Part shown: in pieces, positions 45,908 through 58,391 of the stretch | How the letters are laid out: each line of letters begins with the position of its first letter | How positions within the stretch are numbered: position 1 is the stretch's first letter | Assembly: GCA_963746275.1 (NCBI GenBank) | Contig: CAVVAX010000026.1 | Coordinates: 62,001-126,000 of the forward strand | Direction of reading: 5' to 3' | Length of the DNA: 64,000 nucleotides | Source: JAEULH01 sp963746275 | GTDB taxonomy: Bacteria > Pseudomonadota > Alphaproteobacteria > Rhodospirillales > Defluviicoccaceae | Made by a program: the position numbers and the translations under genes | The notes under the pieces: generated by a model | Databases searched by the model: none | What the model saw: the letters and a program-made list of their open reading frames with translations, nothing else | What the model was told of the DNA's origin: nothing

Positions 45908-47108
45908 ATGCCGGCCGTAGCACGTCTGGTCATGATCGCGGGCGTCGTCTCCCTGATCTTGGCGATGGGCGTCCGGCAGTCGTTCGGGATCTTTCTCGCG
46001 CCGATCGCCATGGACCTCGACGTCGGGCGGCAGGTGTTCGGGCTCGCGATCGCGCTGCAGAACCTGCTGTGGGGGCTGGCGCAGCCGTTCGTCGGCGCCA
46101 TCGCCGACAACTTCGGGGCGACGCGTGTCGCCATCGTCGGCGCGCTTCTGTACGTCGCCGGGCTGGTCCTGGCCGCATGGTCGTACGGACCCGCTGGGCC
46201 TGAATGTCTCGCTGGGCGTGCTCGTCGGCCTGGCGTTGGCCGGGACGACCTACGTCACCGTTCTGGGCGCGGTCGGGCGGGTGGTGCCGCCGGAGCGGCG
46301 CAGCCTGGCCTTCGGCCTGTGCACGGCCGCCGGCTCGTTCGGCATGTTCGCGGTGGTGCCGGGCGCGCAGGCCCTGCTCGGCGCCCTGGACTGGCGGGAC
46401 ACTTTCCTGGTCATGGCGCTCGCCATCGGCGCGCTGATCCCGCTGGCCTTGGGCTTCCGCGAGAGCGACCGGCGCATCACCGCCCAGGCCGGCAGCCAGA
46501 GCCTCGGCGCGGCGATCCGCGAGGCGCGCGAGCACTCGGGCTACTGGCTCTTGAACGCCGGGTTCTTCGTCTGCGGCTTTCACGTCGCTTTCGTCGCCAC
46601 CCACCTGCCGGCCTACCTGGCCGACAACGGGATGCCGCTTGCGGTGAGCGCCTGGTCGCTGGCCATGATTGGCCTGTTCAACATCTTCGGCAGCTACCTC
46701 TGCGGCGTGCTCGGCGGCCGCTTCCGGCAGAAGTGGGTGCTGTCGGCTATCTATGCCGCCCGGGCGGTGGTCATCGCGCTGTTCATGCTGCTGCCGCTTT
46801 CGGGCATCTCCGCCATTGCCTTCGGCGCCGCGATCGGCTTCCTCTGGCTCGGCACGGTGCCGCTCACGAGCGGGCTGGTTGCCCAGGTCTTCGGCGTTCG
46901 CTACCTGTCCATGCTTTACGGTGTCGTCTTCGCCTCGCACCAGGTGGGCGCCTTCCTCGGCGCCTGGGGCGGCGGCTATGCCTACGACGTGATGGGGTCC
47001 TACGACAGCATCTGGCTCGCCTCGATCGCGCTCGCGATCTTCGCCGCGCTGATCCATCTCCCCATCCGCGACCAGCCGGTGGCGAGGCTTAGGGAAGCGC
47101 CGGCATGA
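45908..47108 (+). CDS. MFS transporter, one frameshift
   Basis: This is a 12-helix major facilitator superfamily permease of about 400 residues. It starts MPAVARLVMIAGVVSLILAM and GVRQSFGIFLAPIAMDLDVG, like oxalate/formate-type or YbfB-type carriers. The loop 2-3 motif GAIADNFGATRVAIVGALLY is present. The frame changes near 46190 after VLAAWS. The second half includes FVCGFHVAFVATHLPAYLAD and ends DQPVARLREAPA. It lies 23 bases after the renalase-like gene, so they are probably co-transcribed. The substrate is unknown. Confidence 0.88.
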
Positions 47109-47227
47109 TCGGGGCGAAAGGCGCTATGCTCGCCGGCCTGCTCATCCTCGCCGGCCTCGCCCTGTGGTGGCAATACGGGGCACTGGTGGTCTTGGCCGAG
47201 CCGTCCTGGTTCTGCCTGCCGCGCTGA
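47105..47227 (+). CDS. 40-residue membrane peptide overlapping the MFS gene
   Basis: An ATG overlaps the MFS stop codon (ATGA). The 40-residue product starts MIGAKGAMLAGLLILAGLAL, continues WWQYGALVVLAEPS and ends WFCLPR. It has one hydrophobic helix followed by aromatic residues and a Cys near the end. The stop-start overlap argues for translational coupling with the transporter. I recall similar short WWQYG...WFCLPR proteins in related bacteria, but this is not checked. The function is unknown. Confidence 0.6.
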   Translation: MIGAKGAMLAGLLILAGLALWWQYGALVVLAEPSWFCLPR

Positions 47228-47367
47228 GCCTCAGCCTCGGGCGGCGGCAGAGGCGGCTACGAGCCGCTAAGGGTCACGAACGGGTCGCCGATTAGGCCTG
47301 TTCTCGCACCGTCAGCCGCCTATGATGCGGTTCATCTTGCTCCGCCCTCCTGCCGGAAAAGCCCGCC

Positions 47368-49521
47368 ATGCCCGACCTCCACATCCACTTCCGCAAGCCC
47401 GCCGATTGGGCCGAACCCGTGCGGATCCATTACTGGGACACCCGCCCGGGCGGTCCCTCGACCACCTGGCCTGGCGTGGCGATGAGCTGGGACGGCGAGG
47501 GCTGGTGGCGGATCACGCTCGCCGGCATCGAGGCCGCGGCGATGGTGTTCAACGATGGCGCCGGCCGGCAGACTGGCAACCACTGGCGCGAGCGCGACGG
47601 CTGGTTGGACACCGACGACCGCTGGCGCAACACGCCTGAGGGGGAGAGCGTTCCCGAAGCGGCGCCGGCACCGCCGCCGCAACCCCGGCGCCGGGCGCCG
47701 GCGGCAGCGCCGGGGCTCCCTGATTTCCGCGAGGAGACCATCTACTTTCTCATCACCACCCGCTTCTACGACGGCGATCCCAGCAACAACTTCTTCTGCC
47801 GCGACCGGATCAAGTTCAATCCCGTGACCCGCGAGGCCGAGGATCCGCACTGGCGCGGCGATTTCCGCGGCCTGATCCAGCGCCTCGACTACATCCGCGA
47901 TCTCGGCTTCACCGCCATCTGGATCACGCCGCCGGTGGAGAACCGCTCGGGCCTCGACTACCACGGCTACCATCCCTACGACTGGACCCGCGTCGATCCG
48001 CGGCTGGAGTCGCCGGACGCCACCTACCAGGACCTGATCGACGCGGCGCATGCGCGCGGCATCAAGATCATCCAGGATGTGGTCATCAACCATTCCTGCC
48101 AGTACGGGATCCGCGGCCAGGTCTGGATCGACCACCTGCCGATCAAGTACTACGTGCCGCAAGGCTCGCAGCCCGGCCGGGTCAACCACGGCCCCTACCA
48201 GGGCAACCTCGGCAACTACGCCTGGCCGAACCGCGACGACATCGACAACCCGCTGGCGCCCGACTGGTACCGAGAGCGGCACGACCGCGATCCCGACGGC
48301 ATCGAGCCGCTGGTCGATCCCCGAACCGGCGCCACCGTGCCGTCGCCGGGGTACAATCCGGGGCGCTTCTTCGGCATCGACGCCGGCAGGCTCGATCCGG
48401 AGTGGTACCACCAGGAGGGCTTCATCGCCGGCGGCGACTGGGAGAGTGCGCATCCGCTGCAGACCAAGCACATCGCCGGCGACTGCATCGACCTCGCGAC
48501 CGAGCGGCAGAACGTCAAGGACTACGTCATCGGCGCGATCAACCGCTATCTCGACATGGGCGTCGATGCCCTGCGCATCGACACGGTGAAGCACGTGGAG
48601 CGCGCCAACCTGCTCGAGTACGTCGATGCCTGGAAGGCGCATAAGCCGGGCCTGTTCGTCTTCGGCGAGAACCTGGTCAAGGGCTACGGCTGGGGCGACC
48701 TCGGCGGCGGCGACAACGGCCCGTCGCCAATCCGGCCGTGGTGGTACACCCGCCTCGGCAACGACCCGCGCGATCCTAACTCGGGTGGCGACTCCGGCTT
48801 CGCCGTCCTCGACTTCGGCCTATTCTCGACCTTCCGCGACACGGTGAGCCGCGGCACCTTCGGCGGCACCGGCCAGATCCTGTCGATGGACTGGATCTAC
48901 GGCGATCCGACCACGCTTGTCACCTTCCTGCAGAACCACGACGTCGGCCCCGACAACGATTTCCGCTACCGCTTCCGGGGCGACCAGTGGATGGCGGCGG
49001 CCACCTACAACCTGCTCTGGACCGCGCGGGGCATTCCCTGCCTCTACTACGGCGAGGAGATCGAGTTCATGAGAGGCGCGCCCCAGGACGTCATCGGCAA
49101 CGACGACACCCTGGACACGACGGGTCGCGCCTACTTCGGCGACCACTTGAGCGACGCGCGGATCGCCGAGACCCAGGCGCACCCCCTTTACCGCCACATC
49201 CGCCGGCTCAACATGATCCGCCGGGCGATCCCGGCGCTGCAGAAGTCTCTCATGAGCCAGGTGCAGGAGTGGGGCTCAGGCATGAGCTACGTCCGCGACT
49301 ACAATGACGGCGAGAGCTACGCGGTGGTGGGGCTTGCCATCGGCGACCAGGGGGTTAACGTCGGCGGGGTGCGCAACGGCACCTACCGCGACGCCGTGAC
49401 GGGCCGCGAGGTCACCGTCGCCGACGGCAACCTGTCATTTCAGGTGCGCGGCAACTCCGCGGGGATCTACGTCCTCGACGGCCCGGGCAAGATCGGCGAG
49501 GACGAGCAATACCTGCGTTAG
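47368..49521 (+). CDS. GH13 alpha-amylase-family protein with N-terminal starch-binding domain
   Basis: The protein has 717 residues and no signal peptide. Residues 1-80 form a CBM25/26-like starch-binding module (VRIHYWDTRPGGPSTTWPGV, WWRITLAGIEAAAMVFNDGA). After a Pro/Ala linker the GH13 barrel runs from ETIYFLITTRFYDGDPSNNF. Region I is IIQDVVINHS, region II VDALRIDTVKHV (nucleophile Asp), region III LFVFGENLVKGY (acid/base Glu) and region IV LVTFLQNHDVG (Asp). A beta-sandwich end closes the protein (VTVADGNLSFQVRGNSAGIY). It probably degrades or rearranges cytoplasmic alpha-glucan. With the GT4 and branching-enzyme genes it points to glycogen storage. Confidence 0.9.
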   Translation: MPDLHIHFRKPADWAEPVRIHYWDTRPGGPSTTWPGVAMSWDGEGWWRITLAGIEAAAMVFNDGAGRQTGNHWRERDGWLDTDDRWRNTPEGESVPEAAPAPPPQPRRRAPAAAPGLPDFREETIYFLITTRFYDGDPSNNFFCRDRIKFNPVTREAEDPHWRGDFRGLIQRLDYIRDLGFTAIWITPPVENRSGLDYHGYHPYDWTRVDPRLESPDATYQDLIDAAHARGIKIIQDVVINHSCQYGIRGQVWIDHLPIKYYVPQGSQPGRVNHGPYQGNLGNYAWPNRDDIDNPLAPDWYRERHDRDPDGIEPLVDPRTGATVPSPGYNPGRFFGIDAGRLDPEWYHQEGFIAGGDWESAHPLQTKHIAGDCIDLATERQNVKDYVIGAINRYLDMGVDALRIDTVKHVERANLLEYVDAWKAHKPGLFVFGENLVKGYGWGDLGGGDNGPSPIRPWWYTRLGNDPRDPNSGGDSGFAVLDFGLFSTFRDTVSRGTFGGTGQILSMDWIYGDPTTLVTFLQNHDVGPDNDFRYRFRGDQWMAAATYNLLWTARGIPCLYYGEEIEFMRGAPQDVIGNDDTLDTTGRAYFGDHLSDARIAETQAHPLYRHIRRLNMIRRAIPALQKSLMSQVQEWGSGMSYVRDYNDGESYAVVGLAIGDQGVNVGGVRNGTYRDAVTGREVTVADGNLSFQVRGNSAGIYVLDGPGKIGEDEQYLR

Positions 49522-49739
49522 CTCGCTTCCGGTTCAGGGTGACACTGAAAAGGACGGAAGGCCCGTGTACGGGCTGCCGTCGAGCGCCGGGAGACCTGAC
49601 CCCCTTGAGGAGACGGTCCCGTCCCGAGCCGGCATGCCAAATTCCGCGAGCGCGCGACCTCGGCGCGGCGGGGGCATGCCGAACTTGCGGTGCCGCCAGG
49701 GTATGCCGGCAAACACTGGTGCGACCGGATGATCGAACT

Positions 49740-50140
49740 CATCGGAGACCGGTCGCTATCGTGGCCGCATGTGTCTCCTGGTGGTTAGAGGCCGACGACC
49801 GCACCCAGGAACGTCACTACCGGGCATGGGAGCTGATCAACTCGGCAAGAGGATCGACCGGCGAAGGTGGGCGAAAGGACGCGCTGCAGGACCTGAACCG
49901 CGACGGCGTTAGCCTCGCCGCGGCGCCCTTGGAGAAGGCTTACCTCCACAAAGTTGACCTTGAGGGCGCCCTACTTAGGCGGCGCAGACCTCAAGAACGC
50001 CACCCTCTACAAGGCGAACCTCAAGCACGCCGCGTTTAGGGGAGGCGAACCTTGAGGGCGCAGACTTCGAGGAAGCGAATGTCGAAGGTACCTACTTGAA
50101 TGACGCGAACCCTAAGCAAGCGCGCCGGAGACTTTGTTAA
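49740..50140 (+). pseudogene. Second pentapeptide-repeat protein, broken
   Basis: The readable protein starts in a hydrophobic stretch (VAIVAACVSWWLEADDRTQE), then RHYRAWELINSARGSTGEGG, ALQDLNRDGVSLAAAPLEKA and repeats YLHKVDLEGAYLGGADLKNA, TLYKANLKHAAF and GANLEGADFEEANVEG, ending NPKQARRRLC. The frame changes near 49975 and 50040. No proper start codon or complete membrane helix is visible upstream. It shares the YRAWELIN motif and layout with the gene at 36726-37633. The 49522-49739 gap before it holds three GGCATGCC-type short repeats and no gene. Confidence 0.6.
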
Positions 50141-50272
50141 ATGCGGCGTATGGCGCGGCGCCAACGCTCTCAATTACGTAGACCATGCTGGTCGTGCGGC
50201 AGTGAAATTCGAGTAGCGCACTTGCCGAACACTGGGGCAGCGCAGCGGTGGCTTCGGGCGCCGATCATCCCG

Positions 50273-53003
<2,731 letters not shown>

Positions 53004-53195
53004 CCGTTTCCCCGAGAAGACGCAATACGCGGATCGGCGCCTGCATGCCGATCGCCGTGGTTGGTCAACACATAGCTGTGGCCTCCAGCGGTGTCAATTG
53101 ACCCCCCCGAGGATAAACCGGAGGATGAGAGCCAGGTCTGGTGGCGGCGGGAAAGCGCCTCCCGGCGCCGCGTCGGGGCCTCGCCGCCGGCGAGC

Positions 53196-53774
53196 TCAGG
53201 CGTGGCCGGCGAAGTCGCTCAGCATCCTGGGGTCGATGCCGATCTTCGCCATGGCCCGCCCCCACTTGGCGTCCAGGTCGGGACCGAAGACCAGGTCATC
53301 GTCGGCGGCGACGTTCAACCAACCGTTGGCGCGGATCTCGGAATCCAGTTGCCCCCGTCCCCAGCCGGCATAGCCCAGCGCCAGCAGATGCCGGCGTGGC
53401 CCATCGCCCGCAGCGATCGAGCGAAGGATATCGACCGTCGCGGTCAGAGCGACGCCATCAGTCACCATCAGCGTGCCATCGCGAACGTAGTCTGGCGTGT
53501 GCAGCACGAAGCCGCGCCCGGTTTCCACCGGGCCGCCGAAATACACGCGGTCGCTCTCGACCCGACAGGAAGCCTCGATGCCGAGCTGATCGAGAAGGTC
53601 GGGAAAGCTCAGGGCGTCGAACACGCGGTTGACCACCAATCCCATGGCGCCCTCGCCATTGTGCGCGCAGATGTAGATAACCGTCTTGGCGAAACGCGGA
53701 TCCTGCATGCCGGGCATGGCGACGAGAAGCTGCCCCGCCAGATTCGCGCCGTCGTCCTGTCCCACCGCCGTCAT
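53196..53774 (-). CDS. YqgE/AlgH family protein (DUF179)
   Basis: This 192-residue protein has the family pattern: NLAGQLLVAMPGMQDPRFAK, TVIYICAHNGEGAMGLVVNR, YFGGPVETGRGFVLHTPDY, and late ALGYAGWGRGQLDSEIRANG with WLNVAADDDLVF. The chosen ATG (MTAVGQDDGANLAG) matches the usual length. AlgH proteins were linked to alginate regulation in Pseudomonas, but their biochemical role is unknown. It is upstream of secA and divergent from the peroxiredoxin gene. Confidence 0.93.
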   Translation of the reverse strand: MTAVGQDDGANLAGQLLVAMPGMQDPRFAKTVIYICAHNGEGAMGLVVNRVFDALSFPDLLDQLGIEASCRVESDRVYFGGPVETGRGFVLHTPDYVRDGTLMVTDGVALTATVDILRSIAAGDGPRRHLLALGYAGWGRGQLDSEIRANGWLNVAADDDLVFGPDLDAKWGRAMAKIGIDPRMLSDFAGHA

Positions 53775-54075
53775 CACCGCCTCAACAACCCTCCGCGACC
53801 TCCGCCAGCCAGCTGCCGCCACGGGGCATGAATTCAGCATCGACCGGATCGCCCGTTGCCTAAGCGCCGCACAGACCTCAGCCCGACCGTGGTCGATATG
53901 CCCTCGATCGCGCATCTCGTGCCAGAGGTCCGTGGAGCCGCCCGGCTAAACGACTGCAACGACTGCAACGAATGCAGCGGGCTGCCGGCCGCGGAATGGT
54001 TTTGAATTCGGAAGCGGCGGCGCTTATGTCTGAGCCGCGAGAGCTGACCAGCCAACGACCGTCAGGGGAGCAACG

Positions 54076-54558
54076 ATGACAATACAAGTGGGCGACAAGG
54101 TGCCGTCGGTGAAGCTGATGCACATGGGCGAAGGCGGGCCTGAGCCGGTCAAGACCGACGAGCTGTTCAAAGGCAAGAAGGTGATCGTTTTCGGTGTCCC
54201 GGGTGCGTTCACGCCGACCTGCTCGGCCAAGCACCTGCCCGGCTTCATCCAGAATGCCGACGAGCTGAAGGCGAAGGGGGTGGACGCGATCGTCTGTACG
54301 GCGGTCAACGACGTCTTCGTCATGAACGCCTGGGGCAAGGACCAGGGCGCGGGCCGGAAGGTGCTGATGATCGCCGACGGTGACGCCGAGTTTACCAAGG
54401 CCACCGGACTGGAGCTGGATCTGACGGGCAAGGGCCTCGGTTTGCGCAACCAGCGGTTCGCCATGGTCGTCGACGATGGCGTCGTGAAGTCGCTCGCGAT
54501 CGACGCCGGCGGGAAGTTCGAGCAGACCAGCGCTGAAGCGGTCCTGAAGGCCCTCTAA
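54076..54558 (+). CDS. Prx5-type peroxiredoxin
   Basis: This 160-residue peroxiredoxin reduces H2O2 and organic peroxides in the cytoplasm. It begins MTIQVGDKVPSVKLMHMGEG. The peroxidatic Cys lies in VFGVPGAFTPTCSAKHLPGF. VDAIVCTAVNDVFVMNAWGK and GLGLRNQRFAMVVDDGVVKS are typical of the Prx5/PMP20 group, which often use glutathione or glutaredoxin as reductant. GGGGAGC precedes the ATG. It is divergent from yqgE. Confidence 0.94.
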   Translation: MTIQVGDKVPSVKLMHMGEGGPEPVKTDELFKGKKVIVFGVPGAFTPTCSAKHLPGFIQNADELKAKGVDAIVCTAVNDVFVMNAWGKDQGAGRKVLMIADGDAEFTKATGLELDLTGKGLGLRNQRFAMVVDDGVVKSLAIDAGGKFEQTSAEAVLKAL

Positions 54559-54787
54559 CAGCCCACCGTCGGGCACCCTCAGGTCGCCCTCGGGGTACCA
54601 CGAGCACCCTCGGGCGGGGCGGCTTGCGGCTGGCGGGGACCGTTGCGGGTCGCTACCGGAGCGCCCCGCGTATCGAGTTCGGCGCTGGCGCTCAGTCTTC
54701 GCCCCACCCGCCGCCCGGGCTCAAACTCCGCGGCGCCAGCCGACGATGACCGGTGAAGCGCCGGCGGAGCGCGGAGCTGCGGCGACG

Positions 54788-55364
54788 TCAGTCGCGGATA
54801 CTGGCGTTGCGCCCCTCCAGACCGAGCGCGGCGATCTGACCGCAGGTGCGCACGTAATCGATGGCGAGCGACGAGCCGGCGAGGCTGAGCCTTCCGCCCG
54901 TGTGCACGCCAAGCGCCACGATCTCCACCACCCCGGCCCTGCGGAACCCCTCCTCCGCCGTCGGCGTCCAGCTCGGTTGCCATGGCGGTTGCGTCGGTCG
55001 CGGTCAGCCGCGCGGACACGGCTGGGCCGCCGTCGAAACGGAAGGCGACGTCGTACTCCTGCCACTCGCGCAAGCGCCAAGCGGAATGAACCAAAGCGAC
55101 GCCGACATGCTCCCCGTCGGAGACGAAGCCCAGCGCAATGCGCGAGCGCGGGAAGAAGGCGTGGGCGAGGCAATGGCCCTCCCCCGCCTCGTGCACCAGC
55201 GACCAGGATGCCGTTCCGGGGACCGGCGCCTCGGCGGCCGCCGCGCCGCCCGACGCAGCCGCGCCTGCGGTCAGGCCGGCCAGCGCGAAGGCCATGGCCG
55301 CCCCGGCGCGTCTGCGCCGCTGCTGGCGAAGGGGGCGGCGCTTTGGGTGCACGGCTGGGCGCAT
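54788..55364 (-). CDS. Hypothetical exported protein, one frameshift
   Basis: This protein of about 191 residues has a twin-basic N-terminus (KRRPLRQQRRRRAGAAM) followed by a hydrophobic signal (AFALAGLTAGAAASGGAAAA). The mature part includes ASWSLVHEAGEGHCLAHAFF, RSRIALGFVSDGEHVGVALV and WQEYDVAFRFDGGPAVSARL. After a shift near 54965 it continues EEGFRRAGVVEIVALGVHTG and ends LEGRNASIRD. GAGGAG precedes the ATG at 55364. The pattern recalls invasion-associated locus B (IalB)-like periplasmic proteins (a Cys, alternating strands, xTDAT), but this is uncertain. Confidence 0.65.
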
Positions 55365-55580
55365 GACGCGTCTCCTCAAGCTTGCTGGCAAGTTCACGAC
55401 AACTTGCGCAAAGATCCTCGCATGCCGAGGCTTCGCGGGCTGTGATCGCCGTCACCGCCCGGCCGCCTCCCAGCCGCCAGCTAGCAGCGACAACTGGATG
55501 ACGAGGGGAGGAGCCGGCTTTCGCAGCTCGGCGGCGGGTCCTACACTGACGCCACAGAGCAACGGAACGAGACGCGGGAC

Positions 55581-57671
55581 ATGGACAGCCGGTGGTCCGA
55601 TGCCGACGCCGAGGCGGCGGTCGAGCGCTACACCAAGCAGGGGGTCGGCCTGGATCTGGCGCTGCGGACCTACACGACGCGGCTGCTCGGCGCCGAGCCC
55701 CGCCTCGTCATCCACGGCGGCGGCAACACCTCGGTGAAGACGGTCATGCCGACGCTGACGCGGCGAGCGCGTCGAGGTGCTGTGCGTCAAGGGCTCCGGC
55801 TGGGACATGGCGAGCATCGAGCCGGCGGGACTGCCGGCCGTTCGTCTCGAAGCCCTCAGGCCACTGGCGGAGCTCGCCGAGCTCAGCGACGAGGACATGG
55901 TCAACGCCCAGCGCGGCGCCCTGCTCGACGCCAATGCGCCTAACCCGTCGGTGGAGACGCTGCTCCACGCCTTCCTGCCGCACAAGTACATCGACCATAC
56001 CCACGCCAATCCGGTGCTGGCGCTGACCGACCAGCCGGACGCGGCGGCGCTGTGCCAGGAGGCCTACGGCGAGACGATGGCGCTCGTGCCCTACGTCATG
56101 CCAGGGTTCGCGCTGGCGAAAAGGGCGATGGAGATCTTCCGCAGCCAGCCGGGCGCAGAGGGCATGATCCTGCTGCGCCACGGCATCTTCACCTTCGGCG
56201 AGAGCGCCCGCGAGGCCTACGAGCGGATGATCGACAAGGTCAGCCTCGCGGAGCAGCGGATCGCCCGGGCCGGCCGGACCACGTCTCGCCGGTGTCGCCA
56301 TGCACCGGAAGCGGCCCAAGGCGTTCACGCCGATCCGCCTGCCCCAGCACATCGCCCAGGCCACCAGCGTGGCGCCCATCCTCCGTGGCCTCGCCGCTGA
56401 AAAGCTGGGGCCGGGGCAATACCGCCGCTGGATCTTGGCCTTCCGCTCGTCGCCGCAGATCCTCGAGTTCGTGGGCGGCAGCGAGCTCTCCCGCTACGCC
56501 CAGCAGGGCACGGCAACGCCGGACCACGTGATCCGGACCAAGCGCCTGCCCCTGATCACGCCGCCCGCCGATGCCGACGAGATGGGCGGCTTCGCCGCCG
56601 GCGCCCGGGCCGCGATGGAGGACTACCGGGCCGCCTACCACGCCTACTTCGCCGCCAACAACGCGCGCCAGGCGGTCCCGAAGAGCGAGCTCGACCCGGT
56701 GCCGAGGGTCATCCTGGTGCCGGGCCTCGGCCTGTTCGGGCTTGGCGCGTCGGCCGCGGCAGCGGAGATTGCCGCCGATCTTGCCGAAACCAACGTCGAG
56801 GTGATCGGCGCCGCCGAGGCCTTGGGCACGTTCACCGCCATCTCGGAAGCCGAGGCGTTCGACATCGAGTATTGGTCGCTGGAGCAGGCAAAGCTGGGCA
56901 AGGCCGCGGAGACGCCGCTGGCGCGCCACGTCGTCGTCATCACCGGCGGCGGCTCCGGCATCGGCGCCGCGTGCGCCCGCGCCTTCCGCGCCGCGGGCGC
57001 CGAAGTCTGCGTCGCCGACATCGATGCGGGCGCTGCCGAGGCCGTCGCCGCCGAAACCGGCGGCCTCGCCGTCGTCTGCGACGTCACCCGCCGCGACAGC
57101 GTCGAGGCGGCCTTCGCTCGGGCTGTCGGAGCGCTATGGCGGCGTCGACATCGTCGTCTCCAACGCCGGCCGCGCCTGGCAGGGGCGGATCGGCGAGGTC
57201 GACGAGGCCGTTCTGCGCGACAGCTTTGAGCTCAACTTCTGGGCGCACCAAACCGTGGCCCAGGCGGCGGTGGCGGTGATGGGGAGGCAGCAGACCGGTG
57301 GCTGCCTGCTGTTCAACGCCTCAAAGCAGGCGGTCGACCCCGGTCCGAGCTTCGGCCCCTACGGCCTGCCCAAGACGGCTACGGTCGCGTTGATGCGCCA
57401 GTACGCCCTCGACCATGGCCGCGACGGCATCCGCGCCTGCGCGGTGAACGCCGACCGGGTCCGCACCGGCCTCCTCGACGAGGCGATGATCTCGTCGCGG
57501 GCGCGCGCACGCGGCGTCAGCACCGAGGCCTACATGTCCGGCAACCTGCTCGGCCTTGAGGTGACCGCCGCCGATGTGGCCGCGGCCTTCGTCCACCTGG
57601 CGCTCTCGGAGAAGACGACGGCGGCGGTGCTCACGGTCGATGGCGGCAACATTGCCGCGAGCCTGCGCTGA
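55581..57671 (+). CDS. Bifunctional class II aldolase / short-chain dehydrogenase, three frameshifts
   Basis: This is a fusion of about 697 residues. The N-terminal class II aldolase/adducin domain has TRLLGAEPRLVIHGGGNTSV, VLCVKGSGWDMASIEPAGLP, YIDHTHANPVLALTDQPDAA and EGMILLRHGIFTFGESAREA. The C-terminal SDR has the nucleotide motif VVVITGGGSGIGAACARAFR, GGVDIVVSNAGRAWQGRIGE and the catalytic region PYGLPKTATVALMRQ, and ends VLTVDGGNIAASLR. The frame changes near 55760, 56270 and 57110. The fusion is known as RhaD/YuxG-like rhamnulose-phosphate aldolase with lactaldehyde dehydrogenase, but other sugars are possible. No rhamnose kinase or isomerase is nearby. Confidence 0.88.
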
Positions 57672-57812
57672 GCGCTGCGAACGCGGCGATGACGAGCGAG
57701 CACGGCGCAACCGTGGCCAAGGCCCGCCAGTTGGTCTAATCTCCTCTACAGCCTGGGGTCATTGCCGGATGCGGCCGGACCCGGCTCTGTTGCGCAAGGG
57801 GAAAACAAAGAA

Positions 57813-58199
57813 ATGAAGCACAGGACATTCGCGCTGTCGGCAGGCGCTTTCGCAGCTCTCGGCGCGCTCGCCGTCGCGTCGCTCGTCGCCTCGGCGGCGG
57901 AGGTGGTCAGCTACAAGCTCGACGTCAAGCCGATCCTGGACGCCCGCTGCGTCTCCTGCCACAGCCCAGGAGGCGACGGCTACAAGACCAGCGGCCTCGA
58001 CCTCAGCACCTACGAGGGGCTGATGAAGGGAACCAAGCACGGGCCCATCGTCGTTCCCGGCGAGCCCCTGACCAGCAACCTCAACGTCCTGGTCGAGGGC
58101 CGGGCGCAGGTGCGGATGCCGCACCACGAGCGGCCGCTGCTCGTCGCCCAGACCGAGATCCTCCGCGAGTGGGTCAAACAGGGCGCGAAGAACAATTAG
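57813..58199 (+). CDS. Exported c-type cytochrome domain protein (planctomycete-type)
   Basis: This 128-residue protein has a signal peptide (FALSAGAFAALGALAVASLV ASA, split for length). It carries one haem motif: LDVKPILDARCVSCHSPGGD (CxxCH). It continues SGLDLSTYEGLMKGTKHGPI and VVPGEPLTSNLNVLVEGRAQ, ending VRMPHHERPLL...ILREWVKQGAKNN. This matches the PSCyt1-like cytochrome C domain in which Met in the MPHHE-type motif is a likely second ligand. AAGGGGAAAAC lies before the ATG. It stands alone, so its redox partner is unknown. Confidence 0.85.
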   Translation: MKHRTFALSAGAFAALGALAVASLVASAAEVVSYKLDVKPILDARCVSCHSPGGDGYKTSGLDLSTYEGLMKGTKHGPIVVPGEPLTSNLNVLVEGRAQVRMPHHERPLLVAQTEILREWVKQGAKNN

Positions 58200-58356
58200 C
58201 TCCGCCCGATGCTGATGGCGAGCGGAAGGCGCAGCGACGTCTGTTATAGCCCGATCCGGTTCGCCAGGATCGACCATCGCGGCCGCGTCAAGCCGCTATA
58301 CTTCGAGTTCGGCCAAAGCCTCCAGGGACAGAACTGTTACCCACGTCCTCGGTTCC

Positions 58357-58379
58357 TCACCCGCAAAGCCCGCGGGTGA
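58357..58379. terminator. Hairpin between convergent genes
   Basis: TCACCCGC (58357-58364) pairs perfectly with GCGGGTGA (58372-58379) across a 7-base loop. It lies 13 bases from the aminotransferase stop, between convergent genes. The CACCCGC/GCGGGTG arms are also used in the second hairpin of the dispersed repeat, so it may be a repeat fragment acting as terminator. The gap 58200-58391 holds no gene. Confidence 0.45.
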
Positions 58380-58391
58380 GGGTGCGGTAGC

